64,000 nt of DNA from JAKOVR01 sp031415655 (GTDB lineage: Bacteria > Actinomycetota > Acidimicrobiia > Acidimicrobiales > Acidimicrobilacustridaceae): assembly GCA_031415655.1 (NCBI GenBank), contig JANOSD010000025.1, forward strand, positions 5,676-69,675, read 5' to 3'. How positions within the stretch are numbered: position 1 is the first letter of the stretch; each line of letters begins with the position of its first letter. This document shows, piece by piece, positions 43,869 through 52,240 of this stretch. Both the position numbers and the translations under genes were made by a program. The notes under the pieces were generated by a model. It saw only the letters and a program-made list of their open reading frames with translations. It made no database searches and had not been told where the DNA came from.

Positions 43869-44228
43869 ATGCCGAAGCTTTCGTTCCCTCCCGGTTCGCA
43901 AACGCACGCCGCAGTCTGCCTACCGCTCCCCCGCGACCTCGACCGCAAGACTGCCCTCCGGGTGCGGTGCCTCAACTCCCCCGCCGAGCGGCGAACAGCA
44001 CGTCACGATGATCTTTCTCGAGTTCGTGCCCTGCCCCCGGGTATCGCTTCGGCGCAGCTCGAGGTACTGGTCGATCTCCGGGTGCCGCCCGACGGACGAA
44101 CACCATGGACGTGGTCTGGCGACCTGCTGGTCCGGCCGGTTCACGACGACGCACCACAGCCCGAAGCAGTCGACATGAATTGGACCTGGACCCTTCCCGA
44201 GCAACGAGGATCGTGTCGTGACTTCTGA
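43869..44228 (+). CDS. Hypothetical protein upstream of the transglutaminase gene
   Basis: 119 residues in the only plus-strand frame that stays open and overlaps the next gene start (11 bases). The second half looks protein-like (ALPPGIASAQLEVLVDLRVPPDGRTPWTWSG, alternating strands) while the N-terminus is ambiguous. No homologue is recognised and no membrane segment or metal motif is visible. The gene just upstream of a transglutaminase-like enzyme may supply or modify its substrate, which is pure inference. Could be a non-coding leader instead. Confidence 0.4.
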   Translation: MPKLSFPPGSQTHAAVCLPLPRDLDRKTALRVRCLNSPAERRTARHDDLSRVRALPPGIASAQLEVLVDLRVPPDGRTPWTWSGDLLVRPVHDDAPQPEAVDMNWTWTLPEQRGSCRDF

Positions 44229-45105
44229 ACTTGGCTTCCTGGACCGATACGTCGAACCCGGGCCGATGACCGACCCCGGTCGACACCGTCACCGATTCGC
44301 CGGGCTACCCACCGACATCGCTTCGCTGGCCCGCATCGCACGTGGCCTCGTCATCCACGAACATTTCGCCGCCTACTACGGCGTGACCGTGTCCGAAGAT
44401 GCCAGGCAAGCACTACATGTCCGGCGCATCGAAGATCTGCTCGATCGGATCGTGGCGCTCGACGATCGGGATCTTCAGGAAAGACGCCCACCGCAGTCCC
44501 GGGTGGTGGGCAACTGTCGCCACTTCACGGTGCTCCTCGTGGCCATGCTCCGTTCGCTCAGTGTTCCCGCTCGCGCTCGGTGCGGCTTCGGTGGCTACTT
44601 CCTCGTCGACGGCTACGAGGATCATTGGGTGTGTGAGTACTGGGACGCGGAACAGCGGCGATGGCGGCTTGTCGATGCGCAGATCGACGGACGCCAACGG
44701 AACATCTTCGGTATCGACTTCGATCTCACTGACGTACCCCGAGATCAGTTCCTTGTGGGTGGGATGGCGTGGGCGCTCTGCCGCGCCGGTGAGGCAGACC
44801 CGGATCGTTTCGGCCTGAGCGTCGTCAACGAATTCGGCTGGTGGTGGATCGCCTCGAACCTGATGCGCGACGCCGCCGCCCTTGACAACATCGAGGTGTT
44901 GCCGTGGGACAGCTGGGGCGGCATGCCGAAACCCGATGAGGAAATCGACGACAGCCGGATCGACCTCTTCGATCGGCTGGCCTGCCTCACCACCGGGCCG
45001 GACGCTTGCTGGGACGAGCTCGTGGAATTGTGCGACGCTGACGACCGTCTCCGGATCGACGGGTTCGTACACAACGACCTCCGCAACCGCGACGAACCGT
45101 TGTAG
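44218..45105 (+). CDS. Transglutaminase-like cysteine hydrolase
   Basis: 295 residues from a GTG at 44218. The transglutaminase/protease-like core is GNCRHFTVLLVAMLRSLSVPARARCGFGGYF with the nucleophile Cys (~100), DHWVCEYWDAEQRRWRLVDAQ with the catalytic His (~142) and Asp (~157). These enzymes crosslink or cleave amide bonds; bacterial members often process peptides or act on cell-wall or secreted substrates. There is no signal peptide. The C-terminal ~100 residues (VVNEFGWWWIASNLMRDAAALD) are helical and Trp-rich. Overlaps the upstream ORF. The next gene begins 111 bases downstream. Confidence 0.87.
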   Translation: MTSELGFLDRYVEPGPMTDPGRHRHRFAGLPTDIASLARIARGLVIHEHFAAYYGVTVSEDARQALHVRRIEDLLDRIVALDDRDLQERRPPQSRVVGNCRHFTVLLVAMLRSLSVPARARCGFGGYFLVDGYEDHWVCEYWDAEQRRWRLVDAQIDGRQRNIFGIDFDLTDVPRDQFLVGGMAWALCRAGEADPDRFGLSVVNEFGWWWIASNLMRDAAALDNIEVLPWDSWGGMPKPDEEIDDSRIDLFDRLACLTTGPDACWDELVELCDADDRLRIDGFVHNDLRNRDEPL

Positions 45106-45216
45106 ATGCTCGCCACCGTGTCGAAACCCTGGCCACCGCACCGATGCCTGGCCGCCGTACCGATACCCTCGTCCGAAACCCGCACCACGCGGTAGTGAAA
45201 AATGGGGGTAGGCGTG

Positions 45217-46020
45217 ATGAAAACCTGGAGCACCACATCAAGGGCCGATCGACGCGCTCGCTTCACCGCCACAATCTGTTCGATGGTGGCGATCATCGCC
45301 TCGCTCGTTGCGGCGTGTGGTTCCGAAACATCGGTCGTTCCCAACGCCGCCAGCTCGGCCGCATCGACGCCGGGGTCCGGTTCCACCGGCTCGTTGTCCA
45401 ACGCAACGGTGCCAACCAACCCGGGCATACGAGTGTGTGTACTGGTAGCGGCGGAGCAGATTCAACGAGGTACCACCGGAGCGGCTGCCGCTGGATCGGG
45501 AGCGATCCAGTGGAGGGCGATCCCCCAGTCGTTCCGCCCGGGTTCAGCGGTCGTGTCCGTCGACGAGATCACAACGAAGGTCGCCCTCTTCGGCCTCACT
45601 CCAGGGACCGTGATCGTGAAGGAAATGTTCGTCGACCCGAGCACCACCGGCTCGACAACTATCAACTCGCCCACGCTCGATTCTCCCAGCGCCCTCCCGC
45701 CCGGCTCCGATCCACCAACGGCGACCAGCGCTCTGTCGTCGGCGTGTGATGTAGACGCCCTTCCCGGTCCCGACCTCGCCAAGGCATGGGTGATCGCCCG
45801 TGAAGTCCCGCAATTCACCGAATGGCAAGACGCCGTCGCACAGGGGATGGTCGTTCGCACGTCGGTCGACCCCGCCGCCCGACCCGCGGACGCCATTGAC
45901 CAAGTCGTTGAGTTCACCGTGAATGCCGACGATATGGCGTTCGTGAACCTGCCCGTCGGAGCGATCGTGGTGGCGGGGATGTTTGTCACTAGCGACGTGA
46001 TCCGCACCTTTCCCCAATAG
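45217..46020 (+). CDS. SAF-domain lipoprotein, CpaB-like
   Basis: 267 residues from an ATG at 45217. A basic, hydrophobic signal ends in a lipobox (LVAACGS at ~26-32), so it is a lipoprotein. Ser/Thr-rich linker to ~60, then SAF-like modules: RVCVLVAAEQIQRGTTGAAAAG, FRPGSAVVSVDEITTKVALFGLTPGTVIVKEMFV and, in the second half, VNLPVGAIVVAGMFV. SAF domains bind sugars or make up the periplasmic CpaB/RcpC component of Flp pili. No Flp pilus genes are present, so the role is open. It is followed after ~40 bases by the MerR operon promoter. Confidence 0.72.
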   Translation: MKTWSTTSRADRRARFTATICSMVAIIASLVAACGSETSVVPNAASSAASTPGSGSTGSLSNATVPTNPGIRVCVLVAAEQIQRGTTGAAAAGSGAIQWRAIPQSFRPGSAVVSVDEITTKVALFGLTPGTVIVKEMFVDPSTTGSTTINSPTLDSPSALPPGSDPPTATSALSSACDVDALPGPDLAKAWVIAREVPQFTEWQDAVAQGMVVRTSVDPAARPADAIDQVVEFTVNADDMAFVNLPVGAIVVAGMFVTSDVIRTFPQ

Positions 46021-46028
46021 CGTTACTG

Positions 46029-46055
46029 TTTACTCACAGAGTTTATGGGTACACT
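46029..46055 (+). promoter_or_regulatory. Promoter of the MerR operon, probably leaderless
   Basis: TTTACT at 46029-46034 and TACACT at 46050-46055 are spaced by 15 bases, short like many MerR-type promoters. The -10 end is 6 bases before the ATG at 46062, so the transcript would begin at or next to the start codon. No Shine-Dalgarno lies before the ATG. Start position is not measured. Confidence 0.5.
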
Positions 46056-46061
46056 CTTGGC

Positions 46062-46859
46062 ATGACGGAACCAGAGTCGGACATGACCATCGAGCAGTTG
46101 GCCACGGAAGCCGGGTTGCCCTACACCACCATCCGGATGTACCAGCACCGAGGACTCCTCCCGCCGCCTGAACGCCGTGGGCGGGTGGGGTTCTACGGGC
46201 CAGACCATCGGGCTCGGCTGCGCCTGATCGCCGAGCTGCAAGAGAAGGGCTACTCGCTCGCGGCCATCAAGGATCTCGTCGAGACGTGGCAGAGCGGGCA
46301 CACCCTGAGCGAGGTACTCGGTGTTGAACGCCATGCCGCGGGGGTGCTGGGCGCCGAGCCGGAAATTCGTCTGCGGCCCGAGGAGCTCGCCGCACGGTTC
46401 GCCGGCGTGGTGTTCTCCCCGGAGACCATGGCTCGCGCCTATCAACTCGGGCTCGTGAGCTTCGACGATGGGATGATCGTGGTCACGGCTCCCGTATTCC
46501 TCGAAGTCGGCGCCGAACTGGTGGCGATGGGTGTTCCCGCCGAGCAGGTGCTCGACGAGTATGAGCATCTGCTCGGGGTCACCCACGAGTTGGCGGAGCG
46601 TTTCGCGGGAGTGTTCGAACGCAACCTCTGGCAGCCGTTCGTCGAAGCGGGCATGCCGCCGCCGCAACTCATTCCCCTTACCGATGGGTTGGCCCGCCTC
46701 AGTCCGCTCGCCGAGGCGATCGTTGTCGCCACCCTCCGCCAAGCGCTCTCCGCCGTTGCGGCGAGGTTCCTCGATGAACAGGCCAAAGCCCTCACCCAAC
46801 CGAAACCCGCCCAACCGAAACCCGCCGGATCGTCCCGACGAAAGACGGCCAAGAAATGA
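46062..46859 (+). CDS. MerR-family transcription regulator
   Basis: 265 residues. N-terminal winged helix of MerR type: TIEQLATEAGLPYTTIRMYQHRGLLPPPERRGRVGFYGPDHRARLRLIAELQEKGYSLAAIKDLVETWQ. The effector domain is long (~170 residues) and helical with no metal-binding cysteines, so it is not a classic mercury or copper sensor; a hydrophobic small molecule is more likely. The C-terminus is Lys/Pro-rich (PKPAQPKPAGSSRRKTAKK) and may be disordered. Its stop overlaps the next gene by ATGA. Autoregulation is likely because the promoter and gene are contiguous. Confidence 0.9.
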   Translation: MTEPESDMTIEQLATEAGLPYTTIRMYQHRGLLPPPERRGRVGFYGPDHRARLRLIAELQEKGYSLAAIKDLVETWQSGHTLSEVLGVERHAAGVLGAEPEIRLRPEELAARFAGVVFSPETMARAYQLGLVSFDDGMIVVTAPVFLEVGAELVAMGVPAEQVLDEYEHLLGVTHELAERFAGVFERNLWQPFVEAGMPPPQLIPLTDGLARLSPLAEAIVVATLRQALSAVAARFLDEQAKALTQPKPAQPKPAGSSRRKTAKK

Positions 46860-47602
46860 ACCTCTTCGACGCCGTAAATGGTCGCATCGAACGCCGGCTA
46901 CTCGTGAACCTCCGGATCGACCCGGAAGCGGTGATCCCGCTGTTACCCGCGACGCTGCGGCCGCTGCTGGTCGACGGTTGGGCGATCGCCGGCATGTGCC
47001 TGATCCGTTTGGCCGCACTTCGACCGGCGTTCATGCCGGCGGCGATCGGCCTCACCACCGAGAACGTGGCTCACCGAATCGCCGTGGAATGGGACGACCA
47101 CGGTGAACGCCGAACCGGCGTGTGGATCCCCCATCGCCTCACCTCGTCGAGGTTCACCGTGTGGGCGGGAGGAAAGCTGTTTCCCGCTGTCCATTCCTAC
47201 GCCGACTTCGAGGTGGACGACCAAGGCGACCGCATCAGCATTGCAGTGCGGGGCGCCGACGGCCTCCACATCGCCGTGTCGTGCCAAAGCGCCGACGACG
47301 TGCCTGCGTCCTCGGTATTTGCATCGATGGCGAAGGCCGACGAGTTCTTTCGGACCGGCTCCACCGGTGTGAGCCCCGGAGGGCCGGACGGTAGATGCGA
47401 CCTCGTGGACCTCAACGTCGCAGGATGGAATCTCACACCGCTGGCAATCACCGATGCCCGTTCATCAATCCTCGAAGCATTAGCTCCCATCGGTGACCGG
47501 GCACAGTGGGACTCTGCTTTCATCATGCGTGACATGGCCTGCCAGTGGACCGCTGCGGAGCATTCCGCCGTGTCCACAATCGACGCCATCGCGGCGCGAT
47601 GA
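46856..47602 (+). CDS. DUF2071-like protein
   Basis: 248 residues starting at an ATG that overlaps the MerR stop. LRIDPEAVIPLLPATLRPLLVDGWAIAGMCLIRL, then HRLTSSRFTVWAGGKLFPAVHSYADF and VAVRGADG-like strands match the acetoacetate-decarboxylase-like fold of DUF2071. The conserved function is unknown. It forms an operon with the MerR regulator and the next secreted protein, so all three may act on the same small molecule. No signal peptide. Confidence 0.72.
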   Translation: MNLFDAVNGRIERRLLVNLRIDPEAVIPLLPATLRPLLVDGWAIAGMCLIRLAALRPAFMPAAIGLTTENVAHRIAVEWDDHGERRTGVWIPHRLTSSRFTVWAGGKLFPAVHSYADFEVDDQGDRISIAVRGADGLHIAVSCQSADDVPASSVFASMAKADEFFRTGSTGVSPGGPDGRCDLVDLNVAGWNLTPLAITDARSSILEALAPIGDRAQWDSAFIMRDMACQWTAAEHSAVSTIDAIAAR

Positions 47603-48069
47603 CCAAGCGCAATTTCTTAGGCATCGTGGTGATCGTGGCGTTGCTCGTCACTGTGTCTTGGCTGCGGGTGCCATCTGGCAGCGGCGGCCTCCATGACCGC
47701 ATCGCTTCCACCGTGGCCAGAACTCCCACGAATGGTTCATTCAAGGCGTCGGCCCTGATGGACGAGCCATGGGAGCTACTTTTCGTCTTCCACGCCTACC
47801 TCGACGAGGCCTACGTGTCGGAGGTGATGGGATTCGAATGGACCAATGCCGATCGGGTGGTGGTCGATCTCAGCGAGGGCGAGGTGGCTCTCGTGTTCAC
47901 CACCACCGACGAGGTTGTGAGCTACACCCGTTTCCGGCGCGTTACGGCGGACTTCGCCGACCTCGATCCATCGGCCGGGTACCCCTACTCGACCACGTTC
48001 ACAAAGGGGCCGCCATCCGATCCGATCGGGTTCCCCAAAATTGCCGTTGAGTCAAACGTGTCCGGTTGA
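47599..48069 (+). CDS. Hypothetical single-pass membrane or secreted protein
   Basis: 156 residues. The ATG at 47599 overlaps the previous stop (ATGA). An N-terminal hydrophobic segment (~6-22, FLGIVVIVALLVTVSW) acts as anchor or uncleaved signal. The rest (ELLFVFHAYLDEAYVSEVMGFEWTNADRV) is strand-rich and acidic, with no cysteine or catalytic motif that I recognise. Third gene of the MerR operon. Function unknown. Confidence 0.7.
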   Translation: MTKRNFLGIVVIVALLVTVSWLRVPSGSGGLHDRIASTVARTPTNGSFKASALMDEPWELLFVFHAYLDEAYVSEVMGFEWTNADRVVVDLSEGEVALVFTTTDEVVSYTRFRRVTADFADLDPSAGYPYSTTFTKGPPSDPIGFPKIAVESNVSG

Positions 48070-48126
48070 AAACCGCGCGTCGTGACGCAAACTTGCCCCG
48101 GCATCTGGCCTCGTTGCAGTGATTTT

Positions 48127-48143
48127 CCGAGTCGTAAACTCGG
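48127..48143 (+). terminator. Weak stem-loop after the MerR operon
   Basis: CCGAGT (48127-48132) and ACTCGG (48138-48143) form a 6-bp stem with a 5-base loop, 58 bases past the operon stop. The downstream T-run is poor (TCGTTTT), so it is at best a weak intrinsic terminator. Confidence 0.3.
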
Positions 48144-48217
48144 CCTCGTTTTGGCCGTGTTGCGTGCCGGCGAAGCACGTTTGGTCGCTCCGTAAATCAG
48201 CGAGTATCGCCGGCCAC

Positions 48218-49141
48218 ATGACAACATCGGCAGGCATGCTGGAAATCACTGATCTGCTCATCGCGCTCGACCCCGTCACCGGGGTTCGGCGCTCCGTGAG
48301 CCGTGACGAGATTGTCGACCAGCTGCTCGCCGACGGCTTCCCCAGAGCCGCTCGGGCAGTCCAACGGTTGCCGACGGTCGACGGACTGCTCGAGGACGAG
48401 TACGTGGACCACCTGCTCGTTGCGGTTCACTGCGAGATTCAGCGCCTGTCGGAGGAGTTCCGCCACGGCCCCCGCATGGCCGCTCTCATCGACCCGATTC
48501 TGACCGCCCTGCGTGCGACCGGAGTCCCGGGTCCATACCGAGTCGTCGACATCGGCTGCGGCACCGGATACGTGGTGAGATGGTTGAGTCGCAACGCGGC
48601 CAGGCCAGACGTCGACTACGTCGGCGTGGACTACAACGAAGCCCTCGTTCATGAGGCGCAGCGTCTTGCACGCGTCGAGGATCTCCGGTGCAGCTTCGCC
48701 GCCGCCGACGCGTTCGCCCTGCGAGACCCGGCGCACATTCTGGTATCGACCGGTGTACTCCACCACTTCCCGGCGATGGATCTGGGCCGGTTCTTCGCCA
48801 GCCATGAAGCGGACACGACCGTCGGGTACGTGCATGTCGATTTCCAGCCGTCGAGAATTGCTCCCTTCGGCGCCTGGCTCTTCCACCGCACTCGTATGCG
48901 ACTGGCGATCTCACGATTCGACGGAATCCAGTCCGCTCGCAGGGCTCATCCACCCGGCCTGATCGGCAGGGCGGCCGCGGCTCATGCGCCGTCGTTCGAC
49001 AACTGGCTTCTCGGTCAACGTGTCCGGCACACGCCCTTACCGTGCGTGCTCACGTCCCTGATCGGTGTCCGCCACGGCTTGGCCGCTGAGATGACAGCCG
49101 CGTTCGGCCGTAAAGCCCGTGCCCTCGAGCCGGTCGAATGA
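48218..49141 (+). CDS. SAM-dependent class I methyltransferase
   Basis: 307 residues from an ATG at 48218; the upstream open frame crosses the stem-loop. SAM-binding motif I is VVDIGCGTGYVVRWLSRN (~108-125), motif II VDYVGVDYNEALVHEAQRL, and post-motif ILVSTGVLHHF. The N-terminal ~100 residues are helical with no known fold (VTGVRRSVSRDEIVDQLLADGF); this may recognise the substrate. Ends with a four-base overlap (ATGA) with the following membrane protein, so co-translation is likely. The methyl acceptor is unknown. Confidence 0.87.
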   Translation: MTTSAGMLEITDLLIALDPVTGVRRSVSRDEIVDQLLADGFPRAARAVQRLPTVDGLLEDEYVDHLLVAVHCEIQRLSEEFRHGPRMAALIDPILTALRATGVPGPYRVVDIGCGTGYVVRWLSRNAARPDVDYVGVDYNEALVHEAQRLARVEDLRCSFAAADAFALRDPAHILVSTGVLHHFPAMDLGRFFASHEADTTVGYVHVDFQPSRIAPFGAWLFHRTRMRLAISRFDGIQSARRAHPPGLIGRAAAAHAPSFDNWLLGQRVRHTPLPCVLTSLIGVRHGLAAEMTAAFGRKARALEPVE

Positions 49142-49659
49142 ACCTTCAGCCCCTTGCGGTCTTGTGGGTCCTGGTCAGCCTCGACTGCGCGCTGATGGGC
49201 TACCGGATCGCGATGGGTCGGTCGGCGCTGCTCGACAAGCGGCGCTACCACCAGCGCCGCTCGTTGAGCGCTGCAGCGCTTGGTCAGCCCGCCTTGACCG
49301 CGATCACCCTGTTGACCGTCTTTCTGATCATTGCTGGGCCCGATGGTACCGATGCCGCATTCAACGACGCCATCGTGCGACTACTCGTCGTTGCCCTGCC
49401 CTACGCGGTCTGCCTCCTCGCTACCACCGCTGTATGCATCCTGCCCTCGGTCGCAACGCGCACGGCAGCGAGCATCATCATCTTCGGGCCGTTCACGTTG
49501 GTTCGGCCGGTGGCTGTCATCGTCGCCGTCGCCTACGCCGTTCTTCCCGACCCCCGTTGGCAGCTCGTGCTCGTGGGGTTCTTGGTCCTCGCTCCTGGCG
49601 TGCTCTTCGAGCCCTGCATAGATCGACGGATCAGCCAGAACACGCTACGACTTGCGTGA
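49138..49659 (+). CDS. Polytopic membrane protein coupled to the methyltransferase
   Basis: 173 residues with about five hydrophobic segments (~8-24, 52-68, 82-102, 107-125 and 135-155), no soluble domain and no motif recognised. Basic patch DKRRYHQRR (~33-41) lies in a likely cytosolic loop. Its start overlaps the methyltransferase stop by ATGA. It could be the substrate carrier or a lipid partner of the methyltransferase (inference). Function unknown. Confidence 0.72.
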   Translation: MNLQPLAVLWVLVSLDCALMGYRIAMGRSALLDKRRYHQRRSLSAAALGQPALTAITLLTVFLIIAGPDGTDAAFNDAIVRLLVVALPYAVCLLATTAVCILPSVATRTAASIIIFGPFTLVRPVAVIVAVAYAVLPDPRWQLVLVGFLVLAPGVLFEPCIDRRISQNTLRLA

Positions 49660-49811
49660 GCCGACCTTCGGACCGGCTCGGCAAGCCTGTTGCCGCCAAC
49701 GCTGTGCATGCACATCTGCGGCGGTTTCGCAGGCACCCTACGGTTTCCAGAGGCAACTCGTCCGGCGAATCGTCGGCTGGTCGGAACGTTGGCATACGCC
49801 ATGCTTGTGCG

Positions 49812-50411
49812 ATGTCTGTCGAAGCGATCGATCCTCTCCTGCGACTGCGAGCCGAGTTGTCGATGGACAACTTCCCGCTCTCCGACGACCTGCCTCGGAT
49901 CGCCTGCGACGCGCTCGTGGCTGGCCTCGACACTCCGACGTTGCGTGAGCTCGCTGGCGTGACGCAACGCGAAGCACACAACAGTCTGGTCGACTGCCGC
50001 GCCCTGCTGCTGCGAGCGCTGGAAGAGCTCGGCCTCGATCCGATCCCCGAGGATGAGGCACGACGTCAGCTCGCCCAACTGGTGAGCCACGACATCCTCG
50101 ACAGGCGCATCGATCCGTTCGATGGCGCCCGCCGTATCGGGTACGAGTTGTTCCTCGAGTTTCAGTACCCCGACGTCGAGAACCAGATCAGCTGCTCGTG
50201 GCGAGGTTTGGACAGCGAGGCCGAGTGCTATCCGGAAGGCCGATTGGCGTTGGCCGAACAGGTTCGACACATAGCGAGGATCATCCTCAGCCAGGAGCCA
50301 AACGACATCTCACCAGACGTCGGCCGTCCGCTAAGCGTTGGACCATCGATCGAGCAGCGCGCCCGCTCGGTTGATGCACGCACCTCACGTCTGCGACGTC
50401 GTCGCGCGTGA
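49812..50411 (+). CDS. Hypothetical soluble protein
   Basis: 199 residues from an ATG at 49812. Helix-rich opening: MDNFPLSDDLPRIACDALVAGLDTPTLRELAGVTQREAH, like a small actinobacterial family I cannot name. The centre (FLEFQYPDVENQISCSWRGLDSEAECYP) has two cysteines; the C-terminus is Arg/Ser-rich. No membrane segment or signal. It is 152 bases downstream of the membrane protein and starts the accessory-looking part of the window. The open frame upstream belongs to the other reading frame of the membrane gene and was rejected. Confidence 0.6.
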   Translation: MSVEAIDPLLRLRAELSMDNFPLSDDLPRIACDALVAGLDTPTLRELAGVTQREAHNSLVDCRALLLRALEELGLDPIPEDEARRQLAQLVSHDILDRRIDPFDGARRIGYELFLEFQYPDVENQISCSWRGLDSEAECYPEGRLALAEQVRHIARIILSQEPNDISPDVGRPLSVGPSIEQRARSVDARTSRLRRRRA

Positions 50412-50630
50412 AGTCCCACGGGCGCTCAACGAGTGGCGAATTCCGGCCCGGCCAACGAGCGCCCGCTTCCTTTCCGTGTTTGCACGTATGGCGGCGTCGG
50501 CAATCGCTCGCGACCAGCACAATGTGTGCCGGTTAGAGCCGACCGTCCTCGACCGAATGCACGAACGCCAAGACTTCCTCGGCTGACCCTCGCCGACGCT
50601 TCGAAGATGGTTCGGACGCCATCGTCTACA
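50412..50630. other. Intergenic stretch without a recognised gene
   Basis: Short frames only; no RNA gene, repeat or clear promoter was found between the hypothetical gene and the convergent small gene. Nothing beyond ordinary GC-rich spacer is visible. Confidence 0.4.
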
Positions 50631-51008
50631 TCAATGGGCATGCTCAAGCAGGACCACAGGGCCTGGTGGCCCATCGGCGGACCATTGGCTAGCCCAGTAG
50701 AACTGCTCACCGGGGAAGTCTTCGAGGCGACACCCACTTCCGATTGGGCCGATTCGCCGGCGGGCACTGCGTTTCCAGAACTCGAACAGCTCGGTACCGG
50801 TGAGCCACCGAAGGGGCCTGCCGATCGAGGCGACGACCATTCGAAGGTCCGGCTCCGTCCGTAGAAGTTGGCGAATCGCCGCAGCGTCACGTTCGCCCAC
50901 CCGTCGAAGCCGATAGCCGTCGGGGTCCACGAGCGACGACAGTGGAAGGTGGTCGACCAAAGTCACGCCGACCAGTCTGACCCCCGAGGGCTCTGCCCGC
51001 CAGGACAT
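50631..51008 (-). CDS. Hypothetical small protein
   Basis: 125 residues on the minus strand. It begins MSWRAEPSGVRLVGVTLVDHLPLSSLVDPDGYRLRRVGERDAAAIRQLL and has GEQFYWASQWSADGPPG near the end. Protein-like composition, no membrane or metal motif, no recognised family. A GTG near 50969 is another possible start. The neighbourhood is accessory, so it may be mobile cargo or a remnant. Confidence 0.45.
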   Translation of the reverse strand: MSWRAEPSGVRLVGVTLVDHLPLSSLVDPDGYRLRRVGERDAAAIRQLLRTEPDLRMVVASIGRPLRWLTGTELFEFWKRSARRRIGPIGSGCRLEDFPGEQFYWASQWSADGPPGPVVLLEHAH

Positions 51009-51213
51009 CGTTCGCCCTGGAGGCCGTGGGGTTGGCGACAGGAGATCGTTCCGTGAGCGTGAGGAAGTCAGCCGGATCGACCGCCATTGCGGGCCGTTTG
51101 TGCCCGTCGACTCTTTCGACGGGGGTGACCTCGCGACTCTCGACGGATCTCGCGATCGGTCGCTGCTTTGGGCACGTCGACACCGAGTCGCTGCATTCGA
51201 TTCCGCAACCGAG

Positions 51214-51230
51214 TGCTAGCATTGCTAGCA
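51214..51230 (+). promoter_or_regulatory. Operator of the FitAB-type toxin-antitoxin pair
   Basis: Two copies of the self-complementary octamer TGCTAGCA (51214-51221 and 51223-51230) are separated by one base, giving a 17-base near-perfect palindromic site. It ends 16 bases before the antitoxin ATG. Ribbon-helix-helix antitoxins of this type bind such palindromes to autoregulate; that it does so here is inference from position. Confidence 0.7.
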
Positions 51231-51246
51231 ACGAGAGGTGACTGCG

Positions 51247-51492
51247 ATGGCTGCAGTGAGTATCCGGAACCTGGATGATCGAGTGAGGGAGCGGCTGCGC
51301 ATTCGCGCCGCCGCTCACGGGCGATCCATGGAGTCCGAGATCCGCGCCATCCTCACCGACGCGGTCAGCGAGCCCAACGAGTCGAACGGACTGTTCGCCA
51401 CCCTCCTGGATCGTTTCCGTGAGGTCGGCGGTGTCGAACTCGAACTGCCCGAGCGGTCCACAGCGGTCCGGGCCGCAGACTTCTCGGCATGA
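51247..51492 (+). CDS. fitA: FitA/VapB-like ribbon-helix-helix antitoxin
   Basis: 81 residues from the ATG at 51247 (AGAGGTG lies 7 bases upstream); an in-frame GTG at 51238 would add three. MAAVSIRNLDDRVRERLRIRAAAHGRSMESEIRAILTDAV is a textbook FitA-type RHH DNA-binding domain. The C-terminal 35 residues (NESNGLFATLLDRFREVGGVELELPER) wrap the PIN toxin in homologues. The stop overlaps the toxin start by ATGA. A double TGCTAGCA palindrome lies directly upstream as its likely operator. It should neutralise the downstream PIN toxin. Confidence 0.92.
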   Translation: MAAVSIRNLDDRVRERLRIRAAAHGRSMESEIRAILTDAVSEPNESNGLFATLLDRFREVGGVELELPERSTAVRAADFSA

Positions 51493-51905
51493 TCGTTCTC
51501 GACACCAACGTCGTGTCCGAACTGATGAAGCCGCAACCCGACCAGTCGGTCGCCGGCTGGGTTCTTGGCCAAGAGGTCGCTGGCCTGTACACAACATCGG
51601 TGACACTCGCCGAGATTCTTTACGGCATCGAACGGCTCCCGGACGGCAAGCGCAAGGAACTCCTGCGCACAACGGCGTCCGAAGTATTCGAGCCGTTCGC
51701 TGACCACGTGCTCCCCTTCGACGCCGGAGCCGCCGCCCACTACTCGACGCTCGTCGCCACCCGCGACCGACTCGGGCTTCGAATCAACGACTGCGACGCC
51801 CAAATCGCTGCCATCTGTTTGACCCATGGCAGCGATCTCGCCACTCGAAACGTCAAAGATTTCGAGCACAGCGGCGTCGATGTGACCGACCCCTGGCAGC
51901 CATAG
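51489..51905 (+). CDS. fitB: FitB/VapC-like PIN-domain toxin
   Basis: 138 residues. MIVLDTNVVSELMKP supplies the first PIN Asp (D5), LAEILYGI the Glu, GLRINDCDAQIAAICLTHGSDLATRNVKDFEHSGV the last acidic pair; all four catalytic acidic residues expected for a PIN nuclease appear present, so it is likely an active RNase (VapC enzymes cut tRNA or rRNA). Start overlaps the antitoxin stop (ATGA). Intact and plausible as a functional module within the accessory island. Confidence 0.93.
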   Translation: MIVLDTNVVSELMKPQPDQSVAGWVLGQEVAGLYTTSVTLAEILYGIERLPDGKRKELLRTTASEVFEPFADHVLPFDAGAAAHYSTLVATRDRLGLRINDCDAQIAAICLTHGSDLATRNVKDFEHSGVDVTDPWQP

Positions 51906-51937
51906 CCACTTCCCTGCCGACGACGAAAAGGACCCAG

Positions 51938-52150
51938 GTGTCGCGGGCGAAAGGCCGGCCTTCCCACGACGGCGGACCTGCCTGGCAAGAGCCTGAACAC
52001 CGTGCAGCTCGCAACGAAGCCGGCTACCGAATCGGTCAGATCGACGCGATCGTCCAGGCGCTCGATGACGAGATGACGGCGCCATTGCGGCCGAAGCCGA
52101 GATCCACCTCGAAGCATCGGACCCAAAGGGTCGAGGACTCCGGTGCGTCT
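51938..52150 (+). pseudogene. Remnant of an XRE-type antitoxin gene, HTH deleted
   Basis: The frame from a GTG at 51938 contains HRAARNEAGYRIGQIDAIVQALDDE, matching the intact gene at 53034 (DYRAAHDKARGRIGQIDTIVRALDD). Immediately afterwards the sequence jumps to an EMTAPLRPKPR segment that aligns, at DNA level, with the C-terminal end of the intact gene (ELTVAPRPRCEP). So about 65 codons holding the helix-turn-helix are missing, followed by the same ~85-base flank as the intact copy. It cannot bind DNA as an XRE regulator. The frame runs on to 52294 through the repeat; that part is not part of the gene. Confidence 0.65.
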
Positions 52151-52154
52151 GGTG

Positions 52155-52238
52155 GCATGCTGGTCGGAGCCAAGGGCCGAGGGCCTGCGGAAGTGAACCC
52201 AGTTGACGTCCGGACGGTCGGCAGCTGGGTTTGCGGCT
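52155..52238 (+). repeat. Direct repeat, copy A (partner 53397-53480)
   Basis: About 85 bases here closely match 53397-53480, offset 1242 bases. The core GGGCCTGCGGAAGTGAACCC and CGTCCGGACGGTCG are identical, with scattered substitutions elsewhere. Each copy lies at the 3' end of an XRE-type antitoxin gene, so the duplicated unit is gene plus flank. CGTCCGGACG is self-complementary and could form a short hairpin. Confidence 0.85.
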
Positions 52239-52240
52239 TT

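Noticed and set aside
49119..49811. Long open upstream part of the 199-residue gene frame
   Set aside because: It is an alternative frame of the polytopic membrane gene at 49138, with Arg/Pro-rich shadow composition.
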